Assembly: GCA_033558025.1 (NCBI GenBank)
Contig: JAUCEF010000007.1
Location: 1,736,001-1,800,000 of the forward strand
Length of the DNA stretch: 64,000 bases
Direction of reading: 5' to 3'
Source of the DNA: Phytophthora sp. 'mugwort'
Lineage: Eukaryota > Oomycota > Peronosporomycetes > Peronosporales > Peronosporaceae
The translations under genes were made by a program, and so were the position numbers. The notes beneath the pieces were generated by a model. It was not told where the DNA came from. It did no database searches and saw only the letters and a list, made by a program, of their open reading frames with translations. This document shows, one piece after another, positions 11,600-22,384 of this stretch; the stretch's first letter is position 1; each line of letters starts with the position of its first letter.

Positions 11600-12918
11600 G
11601 TTTTGCTGTACGGTGCGGCGCTCAGACAAACCAAATAATAAAACAAACTTTAATTTAATGGTTGATCACTGCAGAACCGGCAAGCGCACCGGTTCATAAA
11701 TCAAACGGTACAAACGCCTTCGCGTAGCAGCAAATGCTTTCGCGACATATTTGCGGAAGATTTAGCATATACGCCAGACCTTTCTTGGCCACGACTATGG
11801 ACGGTCCGACGAAGCGAGGACGCAGGTCCATATGGAAGACCGCAGAAACGACATATGTAGGTAGTTTCTAAAAATTAATAAATCTCGGTCACCGACCGCA
11901 AAACGGCAACACTGCCTCTGCCTCTGGCCTCTGCTTGTTCCTTTTGCTTGTCTAGACACTCGATTATTGTGTCAGGAACATGGCGTAAGACATTCAGAGG
12001 CATTGACAGAAACGCGCCAACCTATTTACTAACAGTGGGAGGATTGACATTATCAACCAGATAGGCTATCTCTCCACCACTAAGCCCTGAACCGTGGGGT
12101 GGCGACATTAACAGAACGTGCGAGTGGGCAAGGCTTTTACGCAGAACGGAGCGAAGCTAGCGGATGCATGGACATCATTATCCAATGCAAATGGACGAAG
12201 GGGAAACATAGCGCTCCAACGCTTAGGCGTTTCTGCGCAAATACTACGCAGGATATCCTTCACAATGCGACTAACACGTTTAGTCTGCTTGTGCTCCACC
12301 GTGAACATGCCCGACTTAGTGCCTAGCTCTCGGAACACCGATGTTGAAAACTTTCCCGTGACGCGGAGGTCCCGCTCCGAGACAATCGACTTGAGCAGCA
12401 CCTGTTTGCGAAACTCATGATTGAGAAGCAGAGTTGCTGTACATGCACCTCCGGTACTTGCCGATAAAATAGGCCTTCTTGCTCATACGGTCCACCGAAG
12501 ACCACGATCCTTCGGTAGACCGAATACAAAGTCCAAACTCATGAACTGCCAACTCCCCGAGGGCACAGGCAAAATCGCCAGTTGCGCTGATGCACGCGGT
12601 GGGGGCTTCGCCCGTTGATACGTCTCACAAGTACGCTCGTCCACTGTACAGCTTGGACACCCTACTACATGCTCCCAAGATCGGTATGTCTTTTCACGAC
12701 CAAGGTGGCCACTAAGCGCCGTATCACGAGCCCGATAGAAGATGCGATACTTCAAGCCCTCATTAGGACGGACCATAATACGAAGCTTCTTTTGCGGGGT
12801 GGTGCTGCAATACAGCAGGCTGTTATCGAGATAATATCGATGATGCGGCATCATTGATGCCTCGTGCGCAGACTTTAATGTCCGGGAATTTGATTTGATA
12901 ATTCCCAAGTGCAAATAG
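11600..12918 (-). pseudogene. Gypsy element G3, integrase part (left half of a split element)
   Basis: On the minus strand the sequence reads as Ty3/gypsy integrase. The zinc-binding region is GHLGREKTYRS...TCETYQRAK (about 12620-12720). The core begins MSLDFVFGLPKDRG near 12500-12545 and continues with the SERDLRVTGKF equivalent of the SDRDPRF block (about 12350-12390). RICAETPKRWSAMFPL follows (12180-12240), then decayed C-terminal pieces to about 11700. There are several frameshifts. The 5' end at 12918 is cut by insertion of the G1 LTR. The frame continues across that insertion with 52502-55506 on the far side of the nest, so these are two halves of one element. Confidence 0.8.
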
Positions 12919-12923
12919 CAGAG
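12919..12923. repeat. Target-site duplication CAGAG, left copy
   Basis: The five bases CAGAG directly precede the TG of the G1 5' LTR. The same five bases follow the CA of the 3' LTR at 52497-52501. Five-base duplications are usual for Ty3/gypsy integration. Confidence 0.8.
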
Positions 12924-13289
12924 TGTAATGGGGTTACATTTAGAGTGACTTTTCACTCTTCAGAGCAGGTGTACCAAGTACACTAAGTGATGTGGCCAAA
13001 CATCACTATGACGTCGACGATAATGACGTCATGGATAGGTACCACAGATATGGTACAAAGACCTCAGAGCCACTCAATAGGATAACACCTATGGTACTTT
13101 ATAGGTGACTAATAGTTAGTATGTAGATGCATTAAATGGGGTCACCTATAAATATATTCAGTCTTAAATCTACCGAATTTTGGTAACAGTCCCACAGGCC
13201 AGAGACTAGTGAACTGCCGTTCACTGAGAATTTGTATACTCTCCGGAAGTCACTCTTCCTGCGCAAAAGGTGTTGTGTGCCTCGTCACA
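12924..13289 (+). repeat. 5' LTR of gypsy element G1 (366 bp)
   Basis: The LTR starts TGTAATGGGGTTACA and ends TGTGTGCCTCGTCACA. These ends are inverted relatives of each other. It contains the palindromic stretch tgacgtcgacgataatgacgtca and a TATA-like tataaatata near 13148. A close copy lies at 52130-52496 (same orientation, 3' LTR), and an internally deleted inverted copy lies at 33069-33263. Confidence 0.9.
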
Positions 13290-13291
13290 CT

Positions 13292-13304
13292 TGGTAGCAC
13301 TTGT
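13292..13304 (+). promoter_or_regulatory. Primer binding site of G1
   Basis: TGGTAGCACTTGT follows the LTR after a 2-base spacer (ct). The same TGGTAGCACTTGT follows the G4 LTR at 34493-34505, also after a 2-base spacer, so both families probably prime with the same tRNA. Confidence 0.7.
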
Positions 13305-13357
13305 AGTCAATCCACGCCTTCGCAGGTTACTACCTGAAACCTCTGGGCCCTAGCAAC

Positions 13358-14288
13358 ATGGATCGGAATGGGTTTCCTCATCTGAACGACTCACAGTTCG
13401 AGTCCGTTCGTAAGATGACTGGCATCTTTGGAATCGATGCCTTGCGCAGCTTGGCGTCGTCAACGCAAGCTGAGCAGGTCGAGCGCGTGATCTCGTTCGA
13501 CATGTACGAGCGGGGGCTCATCGAACATATTCGGAGCAATCTGCAAGTTCCGGCCGCAGAGCCGAAACTGGACTACCCCAGCCGTTAAGGCTGAAGGTAA
13601 TCCTTTATGAAGGGCAGGAAGGTAAACCTTCACTTCTGGGTACGAGAAGTAGCGATTGCAATGGATGCGGCTCTCATCTCTTCGGGGCACCTCCGCTTTC
13701 GCCCTCTCTAACCTTAGCGTGCGTGCTAATAGTTGGGCGTATATGCGGGAAGCGATAGCGCCTGGATGCTTCGCATCTGGGCTCAGCTGTGTGAACAGCG
13801 CAGAGCCGCGTTCCTCTCGGGAACTATGAGTAGCGCCAGCGGTCACGCTTCCAGTCATATAAATAGGGAAGACGTGAACTGCACGAGTACATCCAGGAGA
13901 TGAGGGAGCTCACCGCATCTCTCGTGGGACACCATGAACACATCAAGGTGGCGGTGTTCATGGACGGCCTAAGAGTAGGCCCGCCCCGCACCCAGCTATT
14001 TCGGGTGCAGGCCAATACTCTGGAAGAGGCGATCCAAGTCGCCCTCCAAGAGGAGTACAATCACCGCCTGCGCGCACGTCGGCGGCGATGTGGCCATGGG
14101 CAGCGACACCAAGTCGCGGGCCCCCAAGCGGGCCAGTTCCCATGGAGCTTAGGCACGCCGAGCCGCATGATATTCGCTGCTGTAGCAGTGGTAAGCTAGG
14201 GCACATGGCACGTGCCAGTCCTGCGGGGGGACAACGAAAGATTTTCCCTCCAAAGGCCATCGCGCTCAAGGGCCGCTGGCAAAGGCCG
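13358..14288 (+). pseudogene. G1 gag, frameshifted and truncated by G2
   Basis: The start codon is ATG 13358, 66 bases after the LTR. The first frame, to 13588, begins MDRNGFPHLNDSQFESVRKM. Capsid-like sequence continues in other frames, with ELHEYIQEMRELTASLVG near 13880-13930 and VFMDGLRVGPPRTQLFRVQA near 13955-14010, a pattern I know from Phytophthora gypsy gag. A CCHC zinc knuckle remnant follows near 14180-14225 (CCSSGKLGHMARAS, two of its cysteines changed to serine). The gene ends where the G2 LTR begins. The next codons of the same gag appear at 43918 on the minus strand, immediately after the other G2 LTR. Confidence 0.75.
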
Positions 14289-15293
14289 TGTGATGAAGTG
14301 AACAAGAGAAAGTTACCTTGCGCAACAGACAGAGCAGGAGCCACTCCCAATAAGATGTGGGAAGGTTTTCGTAACGGAGTGGAAGGATGATGGAGACGCC
14401 AGCGGCAGCGTTTGATGGATCCCGACCGGATTGGATGGATCAGGACCCTGAATGCGCGGCAACCGGCTAGGTGCTGATCAACCCACTTGGATTGGGAAGC
14501 GAACTTAAGCCGGATCCAAGGTACCGGATCCGGCATATTAAGGGCGGATCCGCCGTAGAAACAGGCCAGAATAACCAGATAGGAAAAAGCGTAGAAGGAG
14601 AACAAGAATCCTGTATAGCGTAGACGGTGGACAAAGCTCTAGTGGCTAGGAGCCCATGTGGGATGGGAAGGCCGAAATGAGTGGTGGACAGGGGCCCCCA
14701 TAAGTCAGAATCGAATTTGCTTGGAAGTACACAACGCTGGTTATTAGTATAGGGATCCACATTGGCCCATACGTTAATCAAGTAATATACTCCATCCATT
14801 TGTGGCACTTACTAGATAAGCTTGGCTAGAAGTCTGCCCTTCGGTTCTCAACCCCCCTTAAGATCCCCGCTATTGGTAGCGATACAAGCAACGTAAAGGT
14901 TAAAGGAAGCCCCTTAACGCGGCCCTACGCCGGATCCGGTTTACTATACCGATCCACAAGATCTACGGACAAGTCCAAGATCAACTCGAACGGATCTCGG
15001 CGTGCAGGGATACTCACGCCAGATCCACCCCCAAGTCCTACTAAAGGACGATTCAGAGCTCACCTGTGTGCGATCTCGTGTCAATTAAATACATTATGGA
15101 TTTCGAAACAATTTTCTTTTATACGTTTTCAACTATAGCTTTAACTTCAGCGATAGAACAGATCCAGCCCGCCGACGGGTACACAAGGTGAACCTCAGCA
15201 ACTACACGCCTATCGGAGTACCCCCTCCGCAGTCGGTGTCTGGGCGCAGTGGGTGCACGGATCCAGTGATTTTTACTGATCCGCTCCACCACA
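14289..15293 (+). repeat. 5' LTR of gypsy element G2 (~1005 bp)
   Basis: The LTR begins TGTGATGAAGTGAAC and ends CTCCACCACA, with short inverted ends (TGTGATG against CACCACA). A shortened copy of the same LTR, missing about 765 internal bases, lies inverted at 43919-44160. Agreement between the two copies stops exactly at CCACA, which fixes the right end. The left end is uncertain by about 5 bases (14289 or 14294). GCCG sits just outside both distal LTR ends (14285-14288 and just past 43919), a possible short target duplication. Confidence 0.75.
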
Positions 15294-15294
15294 A

Positions 15295-15310
15295 TGGTGC
15301 GCATGCCCGG
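15295..15310 (+). promoter_or_regulatory. Primer binding site of G2
   Basis: TGGTGCGCATGCCCGG lies one base after the LTR. It differs from the TGGTAGCAC site of G1 and G4, so G2 probably uses another tRNA primer. Confidence 0.55.
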
Positions 15311-17563
15311 ACCTCCTGGCGACGCGGGATTTCACCGTGAGTCCCAATATGATGCGCATGTGAGCAATGAATCGGGAGATGAAGCGCCGACGGAATTTGA
15401 ATCACCGGCAGCGTCGGTGAAAGTGAGATTCACGAAGCGACAGAGCCCTGGGAGGAGCTTATCGATAGTACAGAGGCCGAACTGCTCGAAGAGAAGCCTC
15501 ACCCTCCCGCGAATCTCGACGCGAGTCGGGATTCGCCGGATGAAGGTCCAAAAACGAAAGCTAAAAAAGGACCTTCACCTACCAACACCCCGCCAGCCTC
15601 AGGTGCTGCATCCAAGAAGAAGAAGAACAAAACTACAAGGAAGATACTTAAGGCACCTGACTCTGAATGGGAAGATCGTGTTGATCTGAAAACAGCACGA
15701 TCCAAGCTAGAATTGGCTTATCAGCGCTCACTGCGTTCCTTCGTGAAGATCCAGTGATGTAGATCCTGCTGCCACAACTCTTAAGCTCCCTGACGGGGCC
15801 AATCATGGTGCCAATCGAGACGTTGAATGGGTTGGACGCAGCCATGGATCTGCTACGACTGTTGGACAAGGCTGGTCTGCCGGCCGGAGCCTTCGATGCA
15901 GAAGTACGAGTCTGCATGGACCATGACATGATTAGGATCTCCACTACAGCGCTGTTCAACGTGTTGAAACCACTCGTGGGTGAACGACCCAGCCTCGGAT
16001 ATGACACAGAAGACAACGCCGAAGAACACCCCAACGGTGGATCCAACGACTCAACCAAGAATGGACTCAGCTGTGGCCCGTGTCCAGCCGCAGGCATATC
16101 AGACGGGATCCTCTCAATATGCTTCGGCGACTTCGGAAGCCGGACCAGACAGTTCCTCTGAACCGCAACGCATGTTAATGGATCCTGCCGGAACCTCGAT
16201 GTTACGAAATCGGCTGCCAGCCAGAGTCAACAGTCCGTTGTCAGTGGAACACCACGAGGGACCAGTGGTACCAGCTGCCCGTACGAACAGACCCGTGACC
16301 AGGGAAGTTCCGAGAACCCTGGAGACATACTTCCAGGCAGCTATGTTGCGTTTCCTGAAGGAATAGCAGACAGCCGCTACTCCACCACCCAACGCCGTCA
16401 GGATCCTGGAACCCAGGATGTCGAAATGGAGTAGGTTGGATCACAGGATCATCACCCGGAACACTGGGAATACGATCCGGACGATCTGGCCACAACTCCG
16501 GCAAGGCGTGCAGCCACTACGGCCGCCGCAGACACGTCCGGAGGATCCGCTGGAGTGCAACGAGTCAAGATCTCGGCTGTCTCGGATCTAAAAGAATGCA
16601 CGGGAAATGACCGCGACGAAGAGAGAGCGAGAGCATGAATCAGCAAGGTTAAGTCAGCATTTTCAGGTGACCAAGCGTCGGAAGAAGAAAGTGCCTTACC
16701 TTCGCGAATCTGCTCACTGGACCTGCGCGCAACTGGTATCGCCAACTCGGACGGCCCACCCAAATCAAATGGGCCGACCTGGTGCGGAGTTTCCAATTGC
16801 GATACTGTGGACTTGGGATCTCAGTCGCGTGGCAATACTACCACGCACGCAAAAGCACGGATGAGACGCCACTGGAATACCTCTACCGCTTGAATGTCGC
16901 AGGTATGCGAGCCCGAGTGAAGATCAAGGACGGTGACTTGAAGTCACGACTCGAACATGTGGATCACTTCATCGAAACTCTGGGCGACGTGGATCTGACG
17001 GATCAGCTTACGTTATTGCGCCTAGCAGATGCGGAACAACTGGAGGAAGTACTCCAATCCCGACAGAAAAGCCAACAGGATCCACCAAGTTCCGACCGAA
17101 GCCAAGCCCCCTCCCTGCCTTCAAGCGCACCATCCCGTGCAGTCCGGGCGATCCACATTCAGGAGTCAGACTCAGATCTCAGATCAGACTCAGACGGATC
17201 CGGATCGGACAACGACGTATGCCACGCGTATATCGCTGCGGTGGTGGATCAGCCACTAGCGACGCAAGCCACTAACCAACCATGATCCGCGGATCAAAGC
17301 CACCCGATCCAGACCCTGCCGAGCTCGATACCCACGGACCGCCTCAACAGAGACACCGCAAGTTCAATCGCGACAACTCGCCACGTTGCTCCCACTGCGG
17401 ATCGCATAAACACTCGGATCGGGAATGCTGGAAACGTTTAACCTGCGAGAAGTGTGGCAAAAGAGGACATCCGTCAGATCGATGCTTCTTCGTGTGCCGT
17501 GGAGAAATTCACGATCACGGCAAATGCCAGATGAAAGAATTCTACAACCGGATCCGCCAGTGA
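15300..17563 (+). pseudogene. G2 gag with two zinc knuckles, frameshifted
   Basis: The N-terminal part is acidic and lysine-rich (KKGPSPTNTPPASGAASKKK near 15570-15625). A capsid-like region can be read at 16750-17100 (YYHARKSTDETPLEYLYRLN). The frame at 17282-17563 carries two CCHC knuckles in tandem: CSHCGSHKHSDREC (about 17391-17430) and CEKCGKRGHPSDRC (about 17447-17485). Several frameshifts separate the parts, so the gene is dead. Codon use is shifted towards GATC-containing codons, as in the rest of G2. Confidence 0.7.
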
Positions 17564-20500
17564 TACGACCCGGTGGCGAAGAACGGAGTCCTGCCTGAAA
17601 CAGCCGAGAAGATGTTAAACTAGGACGCTCGCTGAGGTGGAACTCAGTACGAGACGAGCGTTCTTGTCCATACGTATATGCATTTGGGGAAAGAGAGAAG
17701 CGGTTAGCCGACCACTATCCAGTGTATTCCGTAATACACTTGATCCACCCGAAATTTGGAAGGCTGCAGTGGTAAGTCTTCGCCCGAACGACGAATACGA
17801 GAGGGCGGACGTGGCCATGAGTTTGGATCTGCTCCCAGGTGAATCGCTCGGGTATTGGAAATATCACGTGCCTAACAAGCACCACAAGCAGGCCAAAGTT
17901 AGGGATTGATTAACAACATCACCACCATAGCGCTTCTTGACTCAGGATACGAGGTATCGACTATCGATACCACCTTTGCTCGTAAGGTACACGCATCAAG
18001 CTTACCTTGCCAGGGAGGATGGTGTACTAATAAGATGTGTGGGTTGGAGATGATCTTCCTTCAGAATACCAGGCGATCCAGGGTATGGACTTCACGGTCC
18101 TGGCAGGGATCCGTCTAGACTTAGGCGATGGAACAGTGTGTCTGCCCAACGAAGTCCGGATCCCGCTCCAAGGGAGGCAAGAATCTTCAGCGACCGGGCC
18201 AGACGGCACACCGTAGGTAAACACCTCCGGGTTGATCCAGGACTGAGCATAGAATTGCCTCAACGGATTCGCCTGTCACTGTCAAACAAGTTGTGGTTAA
18301 CCAGAGGTGCAAACTGGGTAGCGACTCTAGCGAATGGTACGGGACAAATCAAGTACCTACAACTCACCAACCTGTCGGAGAAACCATTGATCCTCCTACA
18401 TGATAAGGTGGTGGGGATATAGATGTCAGGAGCCAACGTACCCAGAGAACCCGGGTTCGTTTCGGTAGGATCGCGGCGCTATGTGGAATGGTAGAATCTC
18501 GCGCTGAGTGCTACCACTGAAGCGGCTCGGGCAGAAACAGCCAAGCTACCATCGCCGGATCCTTATCCACTGGTACCACGACCGGAGTATCCCAGACCGA
18601 AAGAAATTCTGCGGAGACCGACAAGTTTGGAAGGTCACCCAAAGATTGCAGTGGTACGTGATATCACCTCTATACCAGGAGAAGAGCAAAACCAGGACAT
18701 ACCGCCATCAGTGATCGAAGATCGAGATGTGCTGGAACTTGATTTCTCTGGATCAGATCCCGGAGCTCAAGATAATCCATCTACCAATGGATCAGGATCA
18801 ACGGTCGAAGACGAGGTTGAGAGTGAGAAGACAGTGTCCAGCACTATATCCCCAGCCCCCAAAAGGAGGATCCGCAAGACACAAGACTTGGACGGAACCT
18901 CGGATCCACGAATGCTTTACGAATCCAAGGCCGAAACCAGAGGGCGACGCAGTACAAAAGGTGAGTCAAGAGGGACTCACCAAGGAAGTACTGGTTATGC
19001 AAGGGGCGACGCTCCCACCTGAAGTGAAGTCCGGACAAGGGCCAGTCGTGCTGACCGAGAGTCCAATCGTAGAAGACGAAGGATATTATCATGAAGGTAA
19101 CACTCTGTCTGCAGAGGATCTGGAAGATCAGCTAGCAGTGCTTCCGGAAGTTTCAGCTACAACGACAGAAGTTCGCTTGGAAGATCTTCAAGTCGGAAAC
19201 CTGGAAGATAATACGGCAGAAGCGATACAGAGGCTGAAGGAAATAATCTGGGCGCATAAACATCTGCTAATCGGGAAAGTAATGCTCTTCCTCCCGCTGC
19301 AATTGGAGTGGTATGTGACATCAACGTCGGAATTGCTAAGCCGATCGCGCAACGAGTACGCAAGATCGCACCCCAGTTCCGCGAAAAAGTTTCGGAATTG
19401 ATCAAGGGGCTACTGGCAGCCAAGATCATCCGACCCTCGACGTCACCCTGGGCCTCGCCAATCGTGGTGAATTTTAAGAAGAATAGAGTGGACATTAGGC
19501 TATGCATCGATTACAGGCGGGTGAATAGTCCCACCAGACTAATGGTTTACCCGATACCTCTGATCAATGATTTATTCGGAGATCTAGATAAGGTGCTGTG
19601 GTATTGCTCTCTGGATATGGCTAGTGGATTCTGGGTGGTAGCTATGACGGATCGCGCTCGCGCGATCTCAGCTTTTGTCACACCTTTTGGACTGTTCGAG
19701 TGGAGCCGTATGCCATTCGGATCAAAATCCGCCCCCCAGATCTACCGGCGGCTGGTGGGTAACGCACTGTATGGATTCATAAGGATCCCTCCGGCCGGAG
19801 AAGAATCGCAAACTGACCTGTTTGAGACGGGCCAAGTGGAAGAGCCGGGACAGCCGTCCGTTACAGGTCGCAGATCCTACATTGCCGATATCCTGGTCAC
19901 TGCCGGATCCTGGGATCAACTATGTGAGAGAATGAAGCGTCTACTCGAAGCATGCAACAAGTGGAACTTGTCCATCAGCGTGACTAAGAGTTTTTGGGGG
20001 TTTTGAAAAGTGGATTATCTCGGGGATCAAGTGTCACAAGAAGGTTTGGAAGCTCATCCTAAAGATCTCAAGCCCTTGGTAGATCTGCCATTTCCGGGAT
20101 CCTTGCGAGCGATGCAGTATTTTCTAGGCAGCCTGAACTACTACAGCCGCTTTATTGAGGATATGGCTGTGTACGCAGCGGTGCTGTATGAACTCTGGGA
20201 AGTGGACTTTGCAGCATGCGAAAGGCGGGCAGATCTCAGGATCGGAAGGAGTCCCGGATCGATGTACCACACGCGGGATCCATTCCACCCGAGTCGGATC
20301 CAATCGATCGCGAGACAAAGTGGACACGGGCCGACTCAGCGTTCAATACGGTTAAAGACAAGATCACAGCAACCCCGATCCACAGAAACTTTGACCCGCT
20401 CAAGGAACCCGTCATTATCATCTATGCGAGCGACTGGACCATCTCGGCATCGCTGATACAAGAATATGATGATACCTACTTCCCGGTGATGTTCGCTAGT

Positions 20501-22300
20501 CGAACGTTGAAGCAGACTGAGCTCAATTATGGGATTGTGGACAAAAAAATGCTGGCTCTGTTACGGATGTTAGATCTGGCGCACTCTATGCTGATCGGAA
20601 GACGTATCAAGATTGTGACGCGCCATACGACGTTGTCCTGGCTCTTCATAGCTGCAGGATTACAAGGGAGGCTTAGCCAATGGGTTGCCCTGGTTTCGCC
20701 TTAAACTTTGGAGATTATGAAATGCACGAAAGGCGAGGATAAATCCGGGATCCTTAGCGGCAAGTATCGCGTCACGATCCGATGTAGATCAGGCCCTAAT
20801 AGCCATCGCTCCACGAAAAGAACCTCGTCGAACCATTGAGCTACCTATCCCGACTGTGAACTAAGACGAAGATCTGTTGGTTGTCAGTTTCGACGGATCC
20901 GCACGAGTCAAACGAGGAGGAGGAGTCTGTAGAGCAATTTTGTGAAACTACCGAAATGGGACAGTGCTTAAAGCAGCATCCGTATACAAAGAAGAGTCAA
21001 CGGACAACGAAGCAGAGTACAGTGGTCTGTTGTTGTGTTTCGATCTACTCGAAGATCTGGAACGTAAACGAATGGTAATCTATGGAGATTCCATTTTGGT
21101 GATCCGACAGATGCGTGGGGAAATTGATTGCAAGGCACCGACTTTAACGTTGTTACGGCAGAAGGCTTTACGAAAACTGCAAGCCTGGCCAGTACATGAT
21201 CTGCTACACGTTAAGCGGCATGGAACGCCAATGCAGACAGCCTTGCCGACGCGGCATTGCAAGGAGAATCTGGAATATAATAGTCATCGAAGATTAAGCG
21301 CGAGAGGATCTTGTCACTTTAAACCGACTGTCAGAAGTTTGGTTTCCTCGAATATTGAATCGACGTTGCGACTAACAGCCGTAACGATTCGCGCTCGCCA
21401 GGTGATCAGTAACCCCCGAATATTGGAGGAAGAAGTAGTCCGCCAACTACGGGTCGACCGGATCCGTCAAGATCAGGACGAGGAAAGCTGGATCCATCGC
21501 CTCAAGAAGTATTTGAGAGGTGAGGTAAGTGAACTGGAGAAGAAGGAAGCACTATCATGCAGTAACATCGCCGCAGATTACGGACTAGATGAACAAGGCC
21601 TGTTGTACTACTGTCCGCCAATAGCGAGGACAGAAATCGAACGTGACCGGTCGATCCAACTAGTGATCCCTTAAATGCTACAGACTGATGCCTTACACCA
21701 TTACCATGCCAGTCTAGAAGGAGGTCACCAAGGTATCGGACGTACCTTCCAGCGAATCAAGAATCATTTCTTTTGGCGAGGATTATTTCGAGTCGTTCAG
21801 CAGTATGTGGGCGAGTGTACTGATTGCGAGACAGGAAAGTGGCGACCTACGATTAGAGGCAAGTCCCCAGGTAACCTGCAGGCTACTTACCCATTTCAAA
21901 TCATCGCCATGGATCATATACCGTCGCTGCCGAAGTCACACAAAGGAAATACGGAGCTGCTGATCTGGGTAGACCTGTTCACAGGTTATGCGATAGCCGA
22001 AGCGAGCGGATCACGCACAGCTCAAACTATTGCTGAATCCTATGAGGAATGCGTGTTCCGGCGTTTTGGCGCTAGTTAAGTGATCCGCCATGACAGAGAA
22101 CCTGGCTTTATGTCTGAATTCTTTGTGGGATTCAATTGGATCCTCGGGCAACGACAACGTGCAACTATGGCATATCGACCCCTCTGCCGCTTTTAACCAC
22201 TCAGCCATTTCCAAGCGAATGGCACCGCAGAACGAATGGTACAAACCATCACTAGATCGTTGAAGATGTATGTAGAAGACGAAGATCAATGAGATTGGGA
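17564..22300 (+). pseudogene. G2 pol: protease, RT, dual RNase H, integrase; frameshifted
   Basis: Order and landmarks: aspartic protease around IALLDSGYEVSTIDTTFA (about 17927-17980); an acidic linker with LPEVSATTTEVRLEDLQVG (19140-19195); reverse transcriptase from about 19300 (PIAQRVRKIAPQFREKVSEL, RLCIDYRRVN, MPFGSKSAPQIYRRL) to about 20030, with YIADIL replacing the usual YxDD-type motif. The Ty3 RNase H region (20390-20690) is followed by a second, archaeal-type RNase H (20870-21240: VVSFDGSAR, NEAEYSGLLL, YGDSILVIRQM). Integrase follows (zinc region HHYHASLEGGHQGIGRTFQR, CTDCETGK; core AMDHIPSLPKSHKGN, 21675-22290). Stops and frameshifts occur throughout. Confidence 0.8.
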
Positions 22301-22384
22301 CGAGTATGCAGAGCGGATAACGTCAGGAACGGATGTGTCGATTCCCAAAACGCCTGAAGCTGACGAGACAAAAAGCACTCGAAA

